DNA of 64,000 nucleotides. Origin: CAWBFD01 sp963788115 (lineage in GTDB: Bacteria > Actinomycetota > Thermoleophilia > Solirubrobacterales > 70-9). Every line of letters begins with the position of its first letter. Within the stretch, counting starts at the first letter, position 1. Made by a program: the position numbers and the translations under genes. The stretch is from assembly GCA_963788115.1 (NCBI GenBank), contig CAWBFD010000002.1:744001-808000 (forward strand), read 5' to 3'. The notes below the pieces were generated by a model that was not told the origin of the DNA, ran no database searches, and saw only the letters and a program-made list of their open reading frames with translations. Positions 34,087-43,658 of this stretch are shown here, one piece after another.

Positions 34087-34503
34087 ATGGAATCAGGGTC
34101 TCGTCCACCTGCCGGGGTGGAGCGTGAGCGTGCTCCGGGTGCCGGCGCGGGCTGGGTCGTGTTCGCGGCGACGCTGTTCATGATCCTCGGCGTGTTCAAC
34201 ATCATCGACGGGATCGTCGCGTTGGCGAAGGACGACAACTTCGTCGCCGACGAGCTGTTCTTCGGCGACCTGGCTTTCTGGGGCGTGGTGATGCTGCTCA
34301 TCGGGATCCTGCAGCTGCTCACCGCCTACCTGCTCTACATGGGCAATGCGATGGGAGTCGTCATCGGCATCTTCCTGGCCAGCCTGAGCTTGATCGCGCA
34401 GCTCTTCTTCCTGCCCGCGTATCCCATCTGGTCGATCATCATCATGGTCGTCGACGTCCTGGTGATCTACGGCCTGACCGTCTATGGCGACGCTTTCGCC
34501 TAG
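34087..34503 (+). CDS. DUF7144-type membrane protein
   Basis: 138 aa with four hydrophobic helices: GWVVFAATLFMILGVFNIID, FWGVVMLLIGILQLLTAYLL, AMGVVIGIFLASLSLIAQLF and a last one ending IYGLTVYG. The pattern GVFNIIDGIVAL plus W-x-H-like turn residues fits the actinobacterial DUF7144 family; function unknown. ATG with GAAGGAGGTAACGGGG upstream; TAGAGT near 34045 may be its -10. Confidence 0.85.
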   Translation: MESGSRPPAGVERERAPGAGAGWVVFAATLFMILGVFNIIDGIVALAKDDNFVADELFFGDLAFWGVVMLLIGILQLLTAYLLYMGNAMGVVIGIFLASLSLIAQLFFLPAYPIWSIIIMVVDVLVIYGLTVYGDAFA

Positions 34504-34528
34504 CCGGTAGCGCCGCGTCCGGGGCCCG

Positions 34529-35410
34529 TCACCGGAGCAGCCGCTCGAGCAGCGCCTTCTGCGCGTGCAGGCGGTTCTCGGCCTGATCCCAGACGGCGGA
34601 GCGCTCGCCGTAGAGGACCTCCTCCGAGATCTCCTCACCCGGGTGAGCCGGCAGGCAATGGAGCGCGATCGCGCCCTCCCCCGCCGCCGCCAGCAGCTCG
34701 GAGTCGACGCGGTACGGCTCGAGCTCGCGGCGCCTCCTCTCCGTCTCGGCCTCGTCGCCCATGCTCACCCAGACGTCCGTGTAGACGGCATCGGCGCCCG
34801 CCACCGCCTCGCGGGGATCGGTCGTGTCGAGCGCCGCCAGCCCCGGCTCCAGCTGATAGCCCTCGGGCGCGGCGACCGCCACCTCGACCCCGGCCGTACG
34901 ACCGAGGATCGCAAGCGAGCGGGCGACGTTGTTGCCGTCGCCGACGTAGGCGAGCTTCAGCCCCTCGAGCGAGCCGAAGCGCTCCCGCAGGGTGAGCAGG
35001 TCGGCGAGCGCCTGGCAGGGATGATGCCCCGGGGTGAGCCCGTTCACCACCGGAACCGCAGCCGCATCGGCGAGTGCGGACACGGTCTCGTCCGAGTCCG
35101 AGCGGATCACGATGCCGTGCAGGTAGCGCGACAGCACCCGCGCCGTGTCTCCAATCGACTCTCCCCGCCCCAGCTGTAGCTCGTCGGCCCGGAGTGCCAC
35201 CGGGTGGCCGCTCAGCTCCGCGATCGCGACCTGGAACGAGATCCGCGTGCGCGTGGAGGGCCGCTCGAACAGCAGCGCGAGCGAGCGTCCGGCGAGCACC
35301 CCCTGCCCGGCCCCCACATCGCGACCGCGCTTCAGGTCAAGGCCTCGAGCGAGCAACGCGGCGAGCTCCTCCGGGGAGAGCTCGGCGCCGGTGAGGAAGT
35401 GCCGCGGCAT
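34529..35410 (-). CDS. argF: ornithine carbamoyltransferase
   Basis: 293 aa. Carbamoyl-phosphate motif FERPSTRTRISF, HHPCQALADLL, ornithine-loop residues and HCLPAHPGEEISEEVL are all intact. Makes citrulline in arginine synthesis. ATG 35410 (MPRHFLTG) matches the family start; a longer frame upstream overlaps the divergent gene. No other arg gene is nearby in the window. Confidence 0.92.
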   Translation of the reverse strand: MPRHFLTGAELSPEELAALLARGLDLKRGRDVGAGQGVLAGRSLALLFERPSTRTRISFQVAIAELSGHPVALRADELQLGRGESIGDTARVLSRYLHGIVIRSDSDETVSALADAAAVPVVNGLTPGHHPCQALADLLTLRERFGSLEGLKLAYVGDGNNVARSLAILGRTAGVEVAVAAPEGYQLEPGLAALDTTDPREAVAGADAVYTDVWVSMGDEAETERRRRELEPYRVDSELLAAAGEGAIALHCLPAHPGEEISEEVLYGERSAVWDQAENRLHAQKALLERLLR

Positions 35411-35474
35411 GCGAAGGCGGGCATGGTACGGACTCGGCGTCGCGGAGCGCTGACCCCATGGCAGACTGCCGCGC

Positions 35475-36329
35475 GTGACGATCCGGGCGCTGACCTGGAA
35501 TCTCTTCCACGGACGCGACTTCCCTCCCAACAGGGCGCTGTTCACGACCCGCTCGCGGCTGCTCCGGATGACCGAGCGGGACGCCACTCACGTGCAGGTG
35601 AACCGATCGCTCCGCGAGCACTTCATCTCGGTGATCGCCGCCGCTGACTGGGACGTGGCCCTGTTCCAGGAGTGCCCCCCGCGCTGGGCCGGGCCGATGG
35701 CGCGCGCCTGCGGTGCCGAGGCCCACCAGGCGCTGACCTCGCGAAACAGCCTCGCCCCGCTGCGCGCCCTGGCGACCTTCCTGAACACCGACCTCGTCGG
35801 CTCGAACGAGGGGGGTTCGAACCTGACGCTTGTGCGGGCCGACGGCCGTAACCGCGCGATCGTCGAGCGCCGCGAGCTCGTGCTCTGCCCGGGCCCGGAG
35901 CCGGAGCGTCGCACGATGTCCTTCGTCCGGACCGCCGGCGGCGTCTGCGTCGCCAACCTCCACGCGAGCACCGGGCCTCAGAACAAGGACATCGCCGTCG
36001 AGGAGCTCCGCCTGGGGGCGGAACGCAGCGTCGAGTGGGCGGCGGGAGCGCCGCTCATCTTCGGCGGGGACCTGAACGTGCGGCCGCGCGAGCGGCCGAT
36101 CTTCGACGAGCTCGCCGAGCGCCACGATCTCCACGCGCCGACGGCCCCCGACGCGATCGATCACCTGCTCGCGCGCGGGCTTGAAATCGTCGAGCGCCCG
36201 ACCGCGTGGCCGGAGGAGGCGCGGGAGCTGCCGTTCGCGGGCCTGCGTCTTCGCCTCTCGGATCACGCGCCGGTGTCCGCGACCTTCGCCACACCGGCTG
36301 GAGACCCTCCGGCCCGGCGACCGGAGTGA
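35475..36329 (+). CDS. endonuclease/exonuclease/phosphatase-fold protein
   Basis: 284 aa. EEP signatures: ALTWNLFHGRDFPPNRAL near the start, VALFQECPPRW, FGGDLNVRPRERPIF, and SDHAPVSATFA near the end, giving the Mg-binding and catalytic residues. No signal peptide, so intracellular. Could act on DNA or a phosphoester; the substrate cannot be read from sequence. GTG start, divergent from argF by 64 bp. Confidence 0.85.
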   Translation: MTIRALTWNLFHGRDFPPNRALFTTRSRLLRMTERDATHVQVNRSLREHFISVIAAADWDVALFQECPPRWAGPMARACGAEAHQALTSRNSLAPLRALATFLNTDLVGSNEGGSNLTLVRADGRNRAIVERRELVLCPGPEPERRTMSFVRTAGGVCVANLHASTGPQNKDIAVEELRLGAERSVEWAAGAPLIFGGDLNVRPRERPIFDELAERHDLHAPTAPDAIDHLLARGLEIVERPTAWPEEARELPFAGLRLRLSDHAPVSATFATPAGDPPARRPE

Positions 36330-36348
36330 GATAGTGCGCTCGACACCA

Positions 36349-36420
36349 AGATGATTGATTCCGCATCCGCGCGTGCCAGGGGCGTCATCCGGGTGGGTGG
36401 GGATACGGAATCACTCATCC
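36349..36420. repeat. intergenic palindromic element E2
   Basis: Short copy: AGATGATTGATTCCGCATCCGC at the left and GGGGATACGGAATCACTCATCC at the right. The right box ends where the ribosome binding site AAGGAGG of the next gene begins (ATG 36435). TAnnnT is not formed in this copy. Confidence 0.6.
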
Positions 36421-36434
36421 AAGGAGGTTTCTCA

Positions 36435-36935
36435 ATGGCATCAGAGTCGAAGGGCTCGCAAGGGCGAGCGTCGCGTGAAAGCGCGGACACCGACAAAAGC
36501 GTGAAGGCGTTCCGCGACGCCCTCGAGCAGAGCGTCACCCTGTCCCGCGATCGGATCCAGGAGGTCGTGGACGATGCGGTCAAGCGCGGCCGCATGACCC
36601 GAGCAGACGCCAACGACCTGGTCTCGAGTCTGGTGACGCGCGGGCGCAAGCAATCCGACGCGCTGCTCAAGGACCTGGAGAAGCTGCTCGGCCAGGCGGC
36701 CCGAGCCGCACGGGACGTGGCGGACCGCCCCCTGGCCGAGGCCGACCGCATCCGGCGGCGCGCCGGCGGGCCCGGGTTTCCGATCTCCGCTTACGACCAG
36801 CTCACCGCGGTGCAGGTGAGGAAGCGTCTCGCCGATCTCTCGAAGCCCGAGCTTCGCAAGGTGCGCACCCGCGAGCAGCAGGGGAAGGCACGCAAGAGTG
36901 TGCTCTCCGAGATCGAGCGGCGGCTCGCGGCCTGA
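36435..36935 (+). CDS. phasin-like coiled-coil protein
   Basis: 166 aa from ATG 36435 (AAGGAGG 7 nt upstream). A long amphipathic helix region (FRDALEQSVTLSRDRIQEVV, MTRADANDLVSSLVTRGRKQ) typical of proteins annotated as polyhydroxyalkanoate synthesis regulator phasin, then a C-terminal helical module YDQLTAVQVRKRLADLSKPE...EQQGKARKSVLSEIERRL. Likely coats storage granules or nucleoid-linked bodies; the role is inferred from the family. Confidence 0.8.
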   Translation: MASESKGSQGRASRESADTDKSVKAFRDALEQSVTLSRDRIQEVVDDAVKRGRMTRADANDLVSSLVTRGRKQSDALLKDLEKLLGQAARAARDVADRPLAEADRIRRRAGGPGFPISAYDQLTAVQVRKRLADLSKPELRKVRTREQQGKARKSVLSEIERRLAA

Positions 36936-36948
36936 TGGTCGCCGCCGC

Positions 36949-38448
36949 TCAGGCCGCCAACGCGGAATCGAACTCGCTCGCCATCACGCCGAAGTCGAGC
37001 TCCTCGCCGAGCGCGTCCGCAAGCAGCTCGTCGGGACCGAGTCGTTGACCCTGAGCCCACAGCCCGCGTAGCCACGCGCCAGCGTCGGCGCTCTCGAACC
37101 AGCGCTCGCCGAAGCGCTCTCGAAGCGCGCGTCGCCAGTGCGTCTCGAGCGCCCACGCCCGCAGGTAGCAGGCCACGTAGAAACCCTCGTCGACATCCGA
37201 GACCCAGCCGGCCTCGGGCCACTGCACCCGCGTCGCGGAGCCGATGAGCTCCGCGTAGCGCGCGGGCATCGCGCTCAGGTCCGGCTCGGGTCCTTGCAGC
37301 TCGAGCTCATAGGCGATCTTGGCCGCGTATCGGCGCAGGAAGTAGAGCTTGGTTGCCCGCGCGTGAGCCAGGGCGTCCGCGGGCTCGGCCACGTCCAACC
37401 TCGCCGCCAGCCAGGCCGCGTCCTCGGTCAGGTGCTCGAGCAGAAAGGCGAACGACTCGGTCACCGCATTGTCGCCGAGGTGTCGAAACTCGAACGGAAG
37501 CGCGGCGTCCGTGTTCGCGTAATGCTCGGTGTGGCCACCCTCGTGAAAGAGCGCGCCGAAGTCATCCCGCCCGCCCACCGGCGCGACCACCAGGTACACC
37601 TCGTCCGGAACTCGCACCGGCGAGCAGAAGGCCCGCGGTGACTTCGTCGGCCGTGGCTCGGTGTCGAGGTGGATGCTCCGCTGCCCGGCCAGGTCTAGCC
37701 CGAGCCCGGCCATCGTCTCGGCGAAGCTCGGGATCAGGCGCTCCTGCGGGTACAGGGAGTCGAGCTCCGGCGCTCGGAAGAAGCGAGGGAGGTCGGACCG
37801 GCGAAGCTGTCCCAGCTCCGGCAGGTCGACCAGCTCGAGCCGTGGGGCCGTGATCTCGGGGTAGATGGGATCCGTGTCGCGCAGGAAGCGCGCCGTCTGC
37901 CGCGCCAGCGCCTCGAGGTCGATCGCCTGGAGCTCGGCACACGCGGCCGCGTAGCTCGGCCAGCCGAGCCCGCGCGTCAGCTCGTGCGAGCGCTCGAGCG
38001 CGGTCACGTAGAGGGGGTTGAGCCGCTCGGCCAAGAGCTCGTCGCGAGCGGCCTCGAGCGTGGCGCGGCGTTCGCCGTCTGCCTCGTTCGCCTGCTCCAC
38101 GTACACCTGGCGGTAGCCCACGGTCCCGTCGGCGTCGGGGACCTCGAGCGACGCCTCCAGCCGCGCGATCTCCTCCGCCTCGCGCCTGGTTGCAACGCCC
38201 AGGTAGCCCCCGAATGCGAGCTGCAACAGGTAGCGTCGGCGCCGGGCCTCGTCTCCGCCGTTCGCGGAGCCGGCGAGCTCGCGTAGCGAAAGCACCGCGT
38301 CGCGCTCGAAGAGCTCCGCGTGGCGATCGTAGATCGGCTCGATCTCGAGCTCCGGCTTGTGACCGGCCAGGTGCAGGTAGTACTCGCGGTCGATCTCCGA
38401 GACGAATCGCTGCGCTCGGTCGCGGTAGTGGTCGAGGTCAAGCGGCAT
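36949..38448 (-). CDS. M3-like zinc metallopeptidase family protein
   Basis: 499 aa from ATG 38448. Mostly helical. Zinc motif FHEGGHTEHYANTD (HEGGH, a variant HExxH) and downstream NAVTESFAFLLEHL supplying the third ligand Glu. The layout resembles oligopeptidases of the M3/gluzincin group. No signal peptide; probably cytoplasmic peptide breakdown. Its start is only 20 bp from the divergent start of the methyltransferase gene. Confidence 0.8.
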   Translation of the reverse strand: MPLDLDHYRDRAQRFVSEIDREYYLHLAGHKPELEIEPIYDRHAELFERDAVLSLRELAGSANGGDEARRRRYLLQLAFGGYLGVATRREAEEIARLEASLEVPDADGTVGYRQVYVEQANEADGERRATLEAARDELLAERLNPLYVTALERSHELTRGLGWPSYAAACAELQAIDLEALARQTARFLRDTDPIYPEITAPRLELVDLPELGQLRRSDLPRFFRAPELDSLYPQERLIPSFAETMAGLGLDLAGQRSIHLDTEPRPTKSPRAFCSPVRVPDEVYLVVAPVGGRDDFGALFHEGGHTEHYANTDAALPFEFRHLGDNAVTESFAFLLEHLTEDAAWLAARLDVAEPADALAHARATKLYFLRRYAAKIAYELELQGPEPDLSAMPARYAELIGSATRVQWPEAGWVSDVDEGFYVACYLRAWALETHWRRALRERFGERWFESADAGAWLRGLWAQGQRLGPDELLADALGEELDFGVMASEFDSALAA

Positions 38449-38468
38449 CGGGCTGCAACGATAGGCCG

Positions 38469-39822
38469 ATGGACCCGAGAGCCACCGAGAAGCGGGAGGG
38501 CGAGCAAGCTCGGCCCCGGCGGGGGGAGGAGCTCGAGCTGGAGATCGAATCACTGGCGCAGGGCGGTCGCGGGGTGGCCCGCGCCAACGGCTACGTGGTG
38601 TTCGTGGCCGGCGGGCTGCCGGGAGACCGCGTCAGGGCGCGCCTGGTGAAGGCGAAACGCCACTACGCGGAGGCGTCCGCGATCGATCTGGTGCGGCCCA
38701 GCGCCGAGCGGGTGCCCGACCGTTGCGAGCACGGGGGTGAGCCCTGCCCGGGGGCCCCGTGGCAGGGGCTGGCGTACGAGCGCCAGCTCGAGCACAAGTC
38801 CGCACAGGTCGACGAGGCGCTGCGGAGGCTGGGCGGGCTCGACCGGTTCGAGCTGGAGCCGATCGAGGCGGCGCCGGAGCGCTGGCGCTACCGCAACAAG
38901 CTCGAGTACTCCTTCGGCGCCGACGACGACCAGCTCATCCTCGGCTTCCATCGCCGCGGAAGCTGGCAGGAGGTGGTGGACATCGACGACTGCAAGCTCG
39001 CCTCGGAGGCGAACAACACCGCCCGCAACCGGGTGCGCGAGTGGGCGCGCGCCGAGGCGATCCCCGCCTACGATCGAACCGAGCGGGCCGGGGTGCTGCG
39101 CAACCTCGTGGTCCGCGACTCGGCCCGCACCGGCCAGGTGCAGACGCGGCTGGTGAGCTCGCCGGCACGGTTTCCGCGCCCGCCGGTCGATCTCCACACG
39201 GTGGTCGAAGGACCAGGCGGCGGGACCGACGGTCCGACCGGCGTGCTCGGGGCCGAGTACCTGACGGAGGAGCTCGGCGGGCTGCGCTTCCGGAGTCTCG
39301 CCGGCCGCGTTCTTCCAGACGAACACCTCCATGGCCGAGCGGCTGTACGCGATCGCCGCCGATTACGCTGCCCTCGGGGGCGCCGAGCGGGTCTTCGACC
39401 TCTACTGCGGCATCGGCACCATCGCCCTGATCCTGGCCCGGAGGGCCGGCGAGGTATGGGGGCTGGAGGCAATGCCGGAGGCGGTCGCCGACGCCGCGGA
39501 GAACGCCCGGCTGAACGGGATCGACAACGCCCGCTTCGTCACCGCCGAGGCGCGCCTCGGCGTCCGGCCGCTGATCGAGGAGGCGGGGCGACCTGACGTC
39601 GTCATCCTCGATCCTCCACGGGCCGGCCTGTCGAGCAAGGTGGTCCGGAGGGTGATCGAGTGCGCGGCGCGCCGGATCGTCTACGTCTCGTGCAACCCGA
39701 CGACGCTGGCCCCCAACGCGGCTCAGCTCCAGGAGGCCGGATATACGCTGCGGCGCGTGAGACCAGTCGACATGTTCCCGCAGACGCCGCACGTCGAGTG
39801 CGTGGCGCTGCTGGAGCGATGA
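38469..39822 (+). CDS. TrmA/RlmD-type RNA uracil-C5 methyltransferase (frameshifted)
   Basis: N-terminal TRAM domain (LELEIESLAQGGRGVARANG, GGLPGDRVRARLVKAKRHYA), a central region with YRNKLEYSFG, and a C-terminal SAM domain: VFDLYCGIGTIALILAR, ILDPPRAGLS and the catalytic VSCNPTTLA. The two halves lie in different frames; one extra base near 39293-39295 must be removed to join FRF to the family-typical AAFFQTNTSMAERLY. The Cys cluster for an iron-sulphur site is reduced (CEHGGEPCPGA). Would methylate a uridine in tRNA or 23S rRNA. Confidence 0.85.
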
Positions 39823-40603
39823 GCGCGGGCCGGGGCTTCGGGGTCGCGGCCGGCCTCGACCCGGCGGTGGCCGGTCCCCTGGCCCAGCGCTGCGAGGCGC
39901 TCGGCTATGGCTCGATCTGGTCCAACGACCATCCCGGCGCGAACGGCCTTGACACCCTTGCCGTGTTCGACGAAGCCGCGAAGAGGCTCGAGCTCGGGGT
40001 TGCCGTGCACGCTCTCGACCGACATGACCCGGACGACCTCCGGCGCAAGATCGACTCGCTGGAGCTCGACCGCGAGCGACTGTGGCTCGGCATCGGCACC
40101 GGGCACGACCGGCGTCCGCTGACGACGGTTCGCCGCGCGCTGCCCACGCTGCGCGAGCGGTTCGCCGGCATCCGCCTGGTGCTTGCAGCGATGGGCCCAC
40201 GCATGTGCGCGCTCGGGGGTGCCGAGTTCGACGGCGTCTTCTTCAACTGGATGACTCCCGAGTTCGCGGCCCGCGCTCGCAAGCACGTGGAGCGCGGCGC
40301 GCGGGAGGCAGGGCGCACGCCTCCACCCATCCTCGGCTACGTCCGGACCGCAGTGGGGCCGGATGCCGCCGAGCGCCTCGCCAAGGAGGAGAGCTTCTAC
40401 CGCGACCTCCACCATGGCTACCGCAGTCACTTCGACCGCCTGGAAGCGCCCGTCGGCACGGTCGGCGTCGCCGCCGCGAACGCGATGAGGCTCAGCGCCA
40501 GCTCGCCGCCTACGACGACGCCCTCGACGTCATCGTCGTCCGGGGTCTAGCCAGCGCCACGGTCGAGGCAATGACCGCCCTCGCCGAGGCCACGGCGCCG
40601 TAA
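39819..40603 (+). CDS. luciferase-like (LLM class) oxidoreductase (frameshifted)
   Basis: ATG overlaps the methyltransferase stop (ATGA). TIM-barrel flavin/F420 pattern: GVAAGLDPAVAGPLAQRCEA, SIWSNDHPGANGLDTL, RLELGVAVHALDRH, LWLGIGTGHD and a variant FNWMTPEFAARA. The family-like C-terminus (AQRQLAAYDDALDVIVVRG...) lies in another frame; a single missing base near 40482 accounts for it. About 260 aa when joined. Substrate unknown; F420 as cofactor is likely in actinobacteria. Confidence 0.75.
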
Positions 40604-40621
40604 GGCCCCCGGCGCGAGGGG

Positions 40622-40810
40622 TCAGTAGCTCGCGCCGACGTCGTCCTCGGCCTCGTCGACCACCGGCTCCTGCTCGACGGCGCAGGTTGTGCAGAGCGCC
40701 ACCGTGGCGCCCTCGTCGAGAATGCGCTGCTTCTCGGCCGCCGTCAGCGTCGTGCCGCAGCTCTGGCACCGATCCGGCAGTTGCTCGATCGTGCGCTCCT
40801 CGAGCTCCAT
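40622..40810 (-). CDS. small zinc-ribbon protein
   Basis: 62 aa with two Cys pairs, CQSCGT and CTTC, spaced as a zinc ribbon, and an acidic C-terminus. Start ATG 40810 lies 6 nt after TAGTCT at the left end of element E3, fitting a leaderless transcript. Role unknown; such proteins often bind nucleic acid or RNA polymerase. Confidence 0.75.
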   Translation of the reverse strand: MELEERTIEQLPDRCQSCGTTLTAAEKQRILDEGATVALCTTCAVEQEPVVDEAEDDVGASY

Positions 40811-40820
40811 GCTTGGAGAC

Positions 40821-40988
40821 TAGATGATTGATTTCGTATCAGCGCGTGCCCGGGGGCGCGCCTGGCCGAGCAGGTCGAGGACGCAGCGCACAATGTGTGC
40901 TTGCCTGCACACGAGTGCGCGAGGACGAAGAGATGCGAAGGCCAGGCGCGTCATCCGGGTGGGCGGGGATACGGAATCACTCATCTAG
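40821..40988. repeat. intergenic palindromic element E3
   Basis: Left TAGATGATTGATTTCGTATC, right GATACGGAATCACTCATCTAG. Long stem inside: CGCGCCTGGCC / GGCCAGGCGCG. The left box faces the zinc-ribbon gene on the minus strand. The right box overlaps the stop codon of the UDG-like gene. Confidence 0.65.
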
Positions 40989-41590
40989 TACGGCGGTAGG
41001 TCCGCGTACCAGTCCCCGAGCACCCGGAACGCCGCCCAGAACTCGCGCTTGGCCTCCTCGGAGTCGAGCGAGTCGTCGATGTCCGGCACGTAGAGGGCGC
41101 TGCACGTCGGCGTCAGCTCCTGGATCTCCCCGCTGCGCGCCTCGAGCGGCTGGCCGAGCGGGATGCCCACCTCGTTGAGCGTCTCCAGCGCGCGCGCACC
41201 CATCACCACGACGATCCGAGGCGAGACGATCGCCAGCTCCTCCACGATCCGCTCGACGCACTCACCTCCGGCGAGCGATGGATCGGCCACCGGGCACTTG
41301 ACGCAGAGGGTCCCGTACACGGCGAGTGGATCGATCCCAAGCCGCTTGAAGCTCTTCATGAGGGCGTTCCCGGCCCGCCCGTAGAAGGCGACCCCCTCCT
41401 CGATCTCCGCCGCGCTGGGCGAGTGCTTCAGCAGGAAGATGTCCGCCTGCGGATGCCCGGAGCCGAGGACGGGCATCAGATTGCCGCGCGGGCAATGCGA
41501 GCACTCCTGGAGGTTGCGGGTGAGGTGGTTGAGCTCGCGGATTGCGCGCTCCAGGTATTTCTCTTGGATCTCGTCGTCGGTGGTCGGCAT
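40985..41590 (-). CDS. divergent uracil-DNA-glycosylase superfamily protein
   Basis: 201 aa from ATG 41590. A Cys pair ECSHCPRGNL and a second pair LCVKCPVADP...GGEC fit the 4Fe-4S cluster of family 4 UDGs, and FYGRAGNALMKSFKRLGI resembles motif parts of that family. But the usual catalytic GExPG stretch is replaced by LLKHSPSAAE, and HPS near the end is not seen. DNA-repair role possible; activity uncertain. Confidence 0.7.
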   Translation of the reverse strand: MPTTDDEIQEKYLERAIRELNHLTRNLQECSHCPRGNLMPVLGSGHPQADIFLLKHSPSAAEIEEGVAFYGRAGNALMKSFKRLGIDPLAVYGTLCVKCPVADPSLAGGECVERIVEELAIVSPRIVVVMGARALETLNEVGIPLGQPLEARSGEIQELTPTCSALYVPDIDDSLDSEEAKREFWAAFRVLGDWYADLPPY

Positions 41591-41685
41591 GTTTGCGTCA
41601 GTCTCGGCGCTCGCGCCCCGCTCATCGCCGGCGCGACTCCTTTTTGACGGCGTCGCACGCCCTCCTGCCGACCGGCCCGCCTGCA

Positions 41686-43635
41686 TCAGCGCTTGCCTCG
41701 CGCGGGCGCGCCGCCGAGCGCCGACCGACTCGGCCCGCGGCCACCGCGCCCGCCACTGGTCTGCAGGAACTTGAGTGCCTGCACGTACACCAGGTTCTTC
41801 TTCTTGCGGACGATGTCCGCGTCGCGCATGGCCTCGAGGAACTCCTCCGGCCCATCGAAGTCGTGGACGCGGATCATGACGCTGCCGAGGCCCTGGGCCA
41901 CGTGGCTGTCCGAGCCCGCCCCGGGGACGATCCGGTACTTGGCGGCGAAGCGCTCGGCCTCCTCGTTGAAGGCGGTCAGAGCGACCCGCGGGTTGAACAC
42001 CTCCAGGATGTCGATGTCCTCCACGATGTCGAGCAGGTGCTCGTAGTCGGGGACCGAGTGCAGGCGATCGAACGGGTGCGGCACGTAGACGAGGCCGCCC
42101 TGCCGGCGAATCTCGGCGATCGTCTCGCGCATCGTCATCCCCCTGGTGATCTTCTCCTCGAGGAACAGGCCGATCACCTCCCCCTGCTCCGCCGTCTTCA
42201 CCTCCTCGCCGACGATCACCTCGATCCCGTTCATCCGCTCGGCTGCCTCGCGTGCGGCCAGCGCCCCCGAGATCTCGTTGTGGTCGGTGACCGCGATCGC
42301 GCCGAGGCCACGGGCGCGGGCCGTCTCCAGCAGGACCCCGACCGGCGTCGCGCAGTCGGGGGAGTGGTCGGTATGCATATGGAGGTCGACGTGGATCTGC
42401 CGGCGCTTGGCAAGCCGCCGACGGATCTGCGGTCGGCCATCCGGATCGTGGCGGCGCCCGACCAGGGCGCGGTAGGTCTCCTCGAGCTGGTCCGCGACCA
42501 CCGACCAGGCCCGAGTGGCGTCGCGTGCCGCACGCTCGAGCTCCGCCCGCAGCGCGGAATCCGCGACCAGCCGCTCGAGCTGGCCGGCAAGGGTGATCGC
42601 GTCTCCCGGCGGAAACAGCAGGCCCAGCTCGCCGTCGCCGGTGAGCTCTTCGTACAGCGGCAGGTGGGAGACCACCGGCACCGCGCCGGCTGCCAGCCCG
42701 GCGCGAATCAAGCCGGGCGCGACGCGAGGGCCACCTGAGGCGGCGCAGACGATGTCCGCGGAAGCGATCAGCTCCTCCGGCGAGCAGTCGCGGGGACGCA
42801 CCACCCGCACCCGCTCGCGCAGGCGGCGACCCAGTCGCAGCTCGAACGCGTCGTCGGTCCACACGGCTGCCTCCCACTCGAGGCTCGGGGGCAGCCGGCG
42901 GAGGGCCCGAAGGAAGAGCCGGAGGGCGCCGCGCTCCTCCTCAGCGCTGTACGCGATCCGCACAGGCTCGCCGTCAGCGCCCGGGCCCGGCCAATAGCCG
43001 TGCTCGGGCGCCTCGGCGCCCGGCTCCACCAGCTCGTAGGCGCCCGGGAAGAAGCGGCTCATCAGCTCCACCGTCTCGCGACAGCTGGCGGTGCGGGCAT
43101 CGAGGCGGCCGAAGAAGATCTCGACGAGCGGTCGCGCGACCTGGGTCGAGAGGATGCGCTCGGTCGGCTCGTGAAACGTGGCCACGTTCAGCGAGCGTGA
43201 GTGGCGCAGCGCGGTGGAGGCCGTGCTGGGCGCGAATGGGTCGTGAACGTGGACGATGTCCAGCTCGACCGCCGCCAGGAGCCGCTCCAGCGTCCGGCTG
43301 ACGTCGAGCGGGACGGGTGCCGCCCGCGGCCGGGGGCCTCGCGGAAGCGGGATCCCGGACCCGACCGCAAGCACGGGCGGCCCCCCGTCGTCGCCGGCCC
43401 GCCGGCCCTTCCAGGTCCCGTCGAACAGCATCGCCGGCCGCTGGCCCGCCCGCGAGATCAGCTGGCGCGAGTCACGCACCGCCGTGCGCGAATCGGACGG
43501 AGCCGCGATCACCACGCGATGGCCGCGTTCGGCGAGCTCGAGCGCGACCCGCTCCGCGAACTCGTTCACCTCGTGCCTCACGCCCCACGGATGAGGGCTC
43601 ACGTGGGCGATCGAAAGGCGCTGAGACCGGGGCAT
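41686..43635 (-). CDS. glycosyltransferase family 4 - PHP domain fusion
   Basis: 649 aa. N-terminal GT4 (IAHVSPHPWGVRHEVNEFAE, VELDIVHVHDPFAPST, then a GT-B C-terminal half with SAGG-like ADIVCAASGGPRVAPGLIRA). From about residue 405 a PHP phosphoesterase domain: IHVDLHMHTDHSPDCATPVG, AIAVTDHNEISGA, VIVGEEVKTAEQG, YVPHPFDRLHS and PGAGSDSHVAQG. All PHP metal motifs are present. Neighbours suggest inositol-lipid glycosylation; the PHP half could remove a phosphate from the product. Confidence 0.88.
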   Translation of the reverse strand: MPRSQRLSIAHVSPHPWGVRHEVNEFAERVALELAERGHRVVIAAPSDSRTAVRDSRQLISRAGQRPAMLFDGTWKGRRAGDDGGPPVLAVGSGIPLPRGPRPRAAPVPLDVSRTLERLLAAVELDIVHVHDPFAPSTASTALRHSRSLNVATFHEPTERILSTQVARPLVEIFFGRLDARTASCRETVELMSRFFPGAYELVEPGAEAPEHGYWPGPGADGEPVRIAYSAEEERGALRLFLRALRRLPPSLEWEAAVWTDDAFELRLGRRLRERVRVVRPRDCSPEELIASADIVCAASGGPRVAPGLIRAGLAAGAVPVVSHLPLYEELTGDGELGLLFPPGDAITLAGQLERLVADSALRAELERAARDATRAWSVVADQLEETYRALVGRRHDPDGRPQIRRRLAKRRQIHVDLHMHTDHSPDCATPVGVLLETARARGLGAIAVTDHNEISGALAAREAAERMNGIEVIVGEEVKTAEQGEVIGLFLEEKITRGMTMRETIAEIRRQGGLVYVPHPFDRLHSVPDYEHLLDIVEDIDILEVFNPRVALTAFNEEAERFAAKYRIVPGAGSDSHVAQGLGSVMIRVHDFDGPEEFLEAMRDADIVRKKKNLVYVQALKFLQTSGGRGGRGPSRSALGGAPARGKR

Positions 43636-43658
43636 CGGACTCAGCTTAGATCCGACGG

